Shown here: positions 13,648 to 14,234 of the stretch, piece by piece | Numbering within the stretch: the stretch's first letter is position 1 | Layout of the letters: every line of letters begins with the position of its first letter | NCBI GenBank assembly: GCA_019347585.1 | Contig: JAHWLC010000007.1 | Span: 1-14,234, forward strand | Origin: Actinomycetota bacterium | Lineage (GTDB): Bacteria > Actinomycetota > Acidimicrobiia > Spongiisociales > ZC4RG35 | DNA length: 14,234 nucleotides | Reading direction: 5' to 3' | Translations under genes and position numbers: made by a program | Notes under the pieces: model-generated | Told to the model about the DNA's origin: nothing | Seen by the model: the letters and a program-made list of their open reading frames with translations, nothing else | Database searches by the model: none

Positions 13648-14195
13648 GTGGCCGTGTTCGGCTCATCGGCCACCGAACCGGGCTCGAACGCCTGGGAAGA
13701 GGCCGAGACGGTGGGGCGGTTGCTCGCCGAAGCCGGCTTCGGCGTCGTCACCGGAGGATACGGCGGCTCGATGGAGGCCGTCTCCAAGGGCGTCGCCGAG
13801 AGGAACGGCCAAGTGGTAGGGATCACAGCGCCGGCGTTGTTCCCGGAACGTACCGCGGCGAATCCACACGTCGGCTTGCTCATCGAAGCCGAGTCTCTCC
13901 TCGAGCGAATCGGGGCCATGTTCGACCGGGCCTGCGGGGTGATCGCCCTCCCCGGTTCGATAGGCACGGCGACCGAGCTGGCAATCGCGTGGAACCTCAA
14001 CCACATCGCCCGTCACAACGACGCCGGCCGGCTCCCCACCGCCGCCGTCGGACAGGGATGGCGGACCTACACGAACTCATGGTCGGGCGGATGGGAGCCT
14101 TCCCGCACGATGTCGAGCCGGTCGGCACTGGCGAGGAGGCCGTGAAATGGCTCCTGGCCCAACCCGAAGTGAGCCGTCACCTCACCACTGGATGA
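13648..14195 (+). pseudogene. LOG-family Rossmann protein with a single-base frameshift
   Basis: LOG-like proteins carry a lysine-decarboxylase-like Rossmann fold and split nucleoside 5'-monophosphates in characterised members. Family sequence: AVFGSSATEPG (2-12), VVTGGYGGSMEA (33-44) and LPGSIGTATEL (101-111, a variant of PGGxGTxxE). It is continuous to W138 (14059-14061). The frame then gives unlike residues to a stop at 14145, while the frame one base over continues ADLHELMVGRMGAFPHDVEP and stops at 14195. Adding one G at 14060-14061 (TGGCGG to TGGGCGG) restores a 182-aa protein. GTG 13648 is chosen because AAGGAG (13637-13642) is 5 bases upstream. It lies 14 bases after the E1 stop, so the two are likely cotranscribed. 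A sequencing error in a G-run is a real possibility. Confidence 0.8.
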
Positions 14196-14197
14196 GG

Positions 14198-14203
14198 TAG
14201 TCT
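14198..14203 (+). promoter_or_regulatory. Candidate leaderless -10 box of the right-edge gene
   Basis: TAGTCT is followed by six bases (CTCACT) and GTG 14210. A small inverted repeat (CTCACTGTGAG, 14204-14214) spans the predicted start. Confidence 0.4.
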
Positions 14204-14209
14204 CTCACT

Positions 14210-14234
14210 GTGAGTCGTAGAGATCGCGGGCGGG
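14210..14234 (+). CDS. Start of a gene cut by the window edge
   Basis: GTG 14210 opens a frame reading MSRRDRGR before the window ends. The ideal -10 spacing upstream and the end of the previous gene at 14195 support a real start. Eight residues are too few to name it. Confidence 0.4.

Overview
The window is GC-rich DNA of the actinobacterial type. The best evidence is a pilus-assembly operon whose gene order (Ssd/CpaE-like, TadA, TadB, TadC, DUF4244, TadE, TadE/G-like) matches the Mycobacterium tuberculosis Rv3660c-Rv3654c block as I remember it. GTG starts are frequent, and many promoters look leaderless (a TAnnnT -10 box ending 6-8 bases before the start codon). A deep, non-model Actinomycetota lineage such as Acidimicrobiia would fit, but I cannot place it without a search. 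No gene-free stretch exceeds 300 bases, and I see no tRNA, rRNA, CRISPR array, transposase or phage gene.

Layout. 1-79: edge DNA with a long hairpin. 80-1603 (-): a DNA polymerase X whose PHP domain is cut short and joined in frame to the last ~55 residues of what looks like a sugar ABC-transporter solute-binding protein. 1628-5387 (-): a tightly overlapping seven-gene Tad/Flp-type pilus or secretion operon. 5452-5787 (-): a small orphan gene divergent from ispD (5811-6470, +). 6439-7785 (-): a GNAT acetyltransferase, a secreted membrane-anchored protein of unknown role, and a glycerophosphodiester phosphodiesterase broken by an internal deletion. 7869-8162 (-): an HU-type nucleoid protein with a strong terminator. 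8273-9049 (+): a PaaG-like crotonase. 9050-9209: a convergent intergenic region filled with a nested palindrome array. 9210-11492 (-): a DUF3237-like protein, a phosphoribosyltransferase and a HisC-type aminotransferase. 11552-14195 (+): a fused E1-alpha/E1-beta 2-oxoacid dehydrogenase followed by a LOG-family gene carrying a one-base frameshift. 14210-end (+): the start of another gene.

Most of the content is core metabolism and housekeeping: the MEP isoprenoid pathway, histidine or aromatic amino-acid transamination, 2-oxoacid oxidation, acyl-CoA chemistry and chromosome structure, plus a surface/secretion module. No defence or mobile system is visible. The items that most need a second look are two joints that look like deletions (polX/solute-binding protein, and the phosphodiesterase), the palindrome array at 9063-9179, the overlapping divergent -10 boxes at 5794-5803, and the fused E1. 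Three damaged genes in 14 kb means assembly error must be excluded before any of them is called biology.
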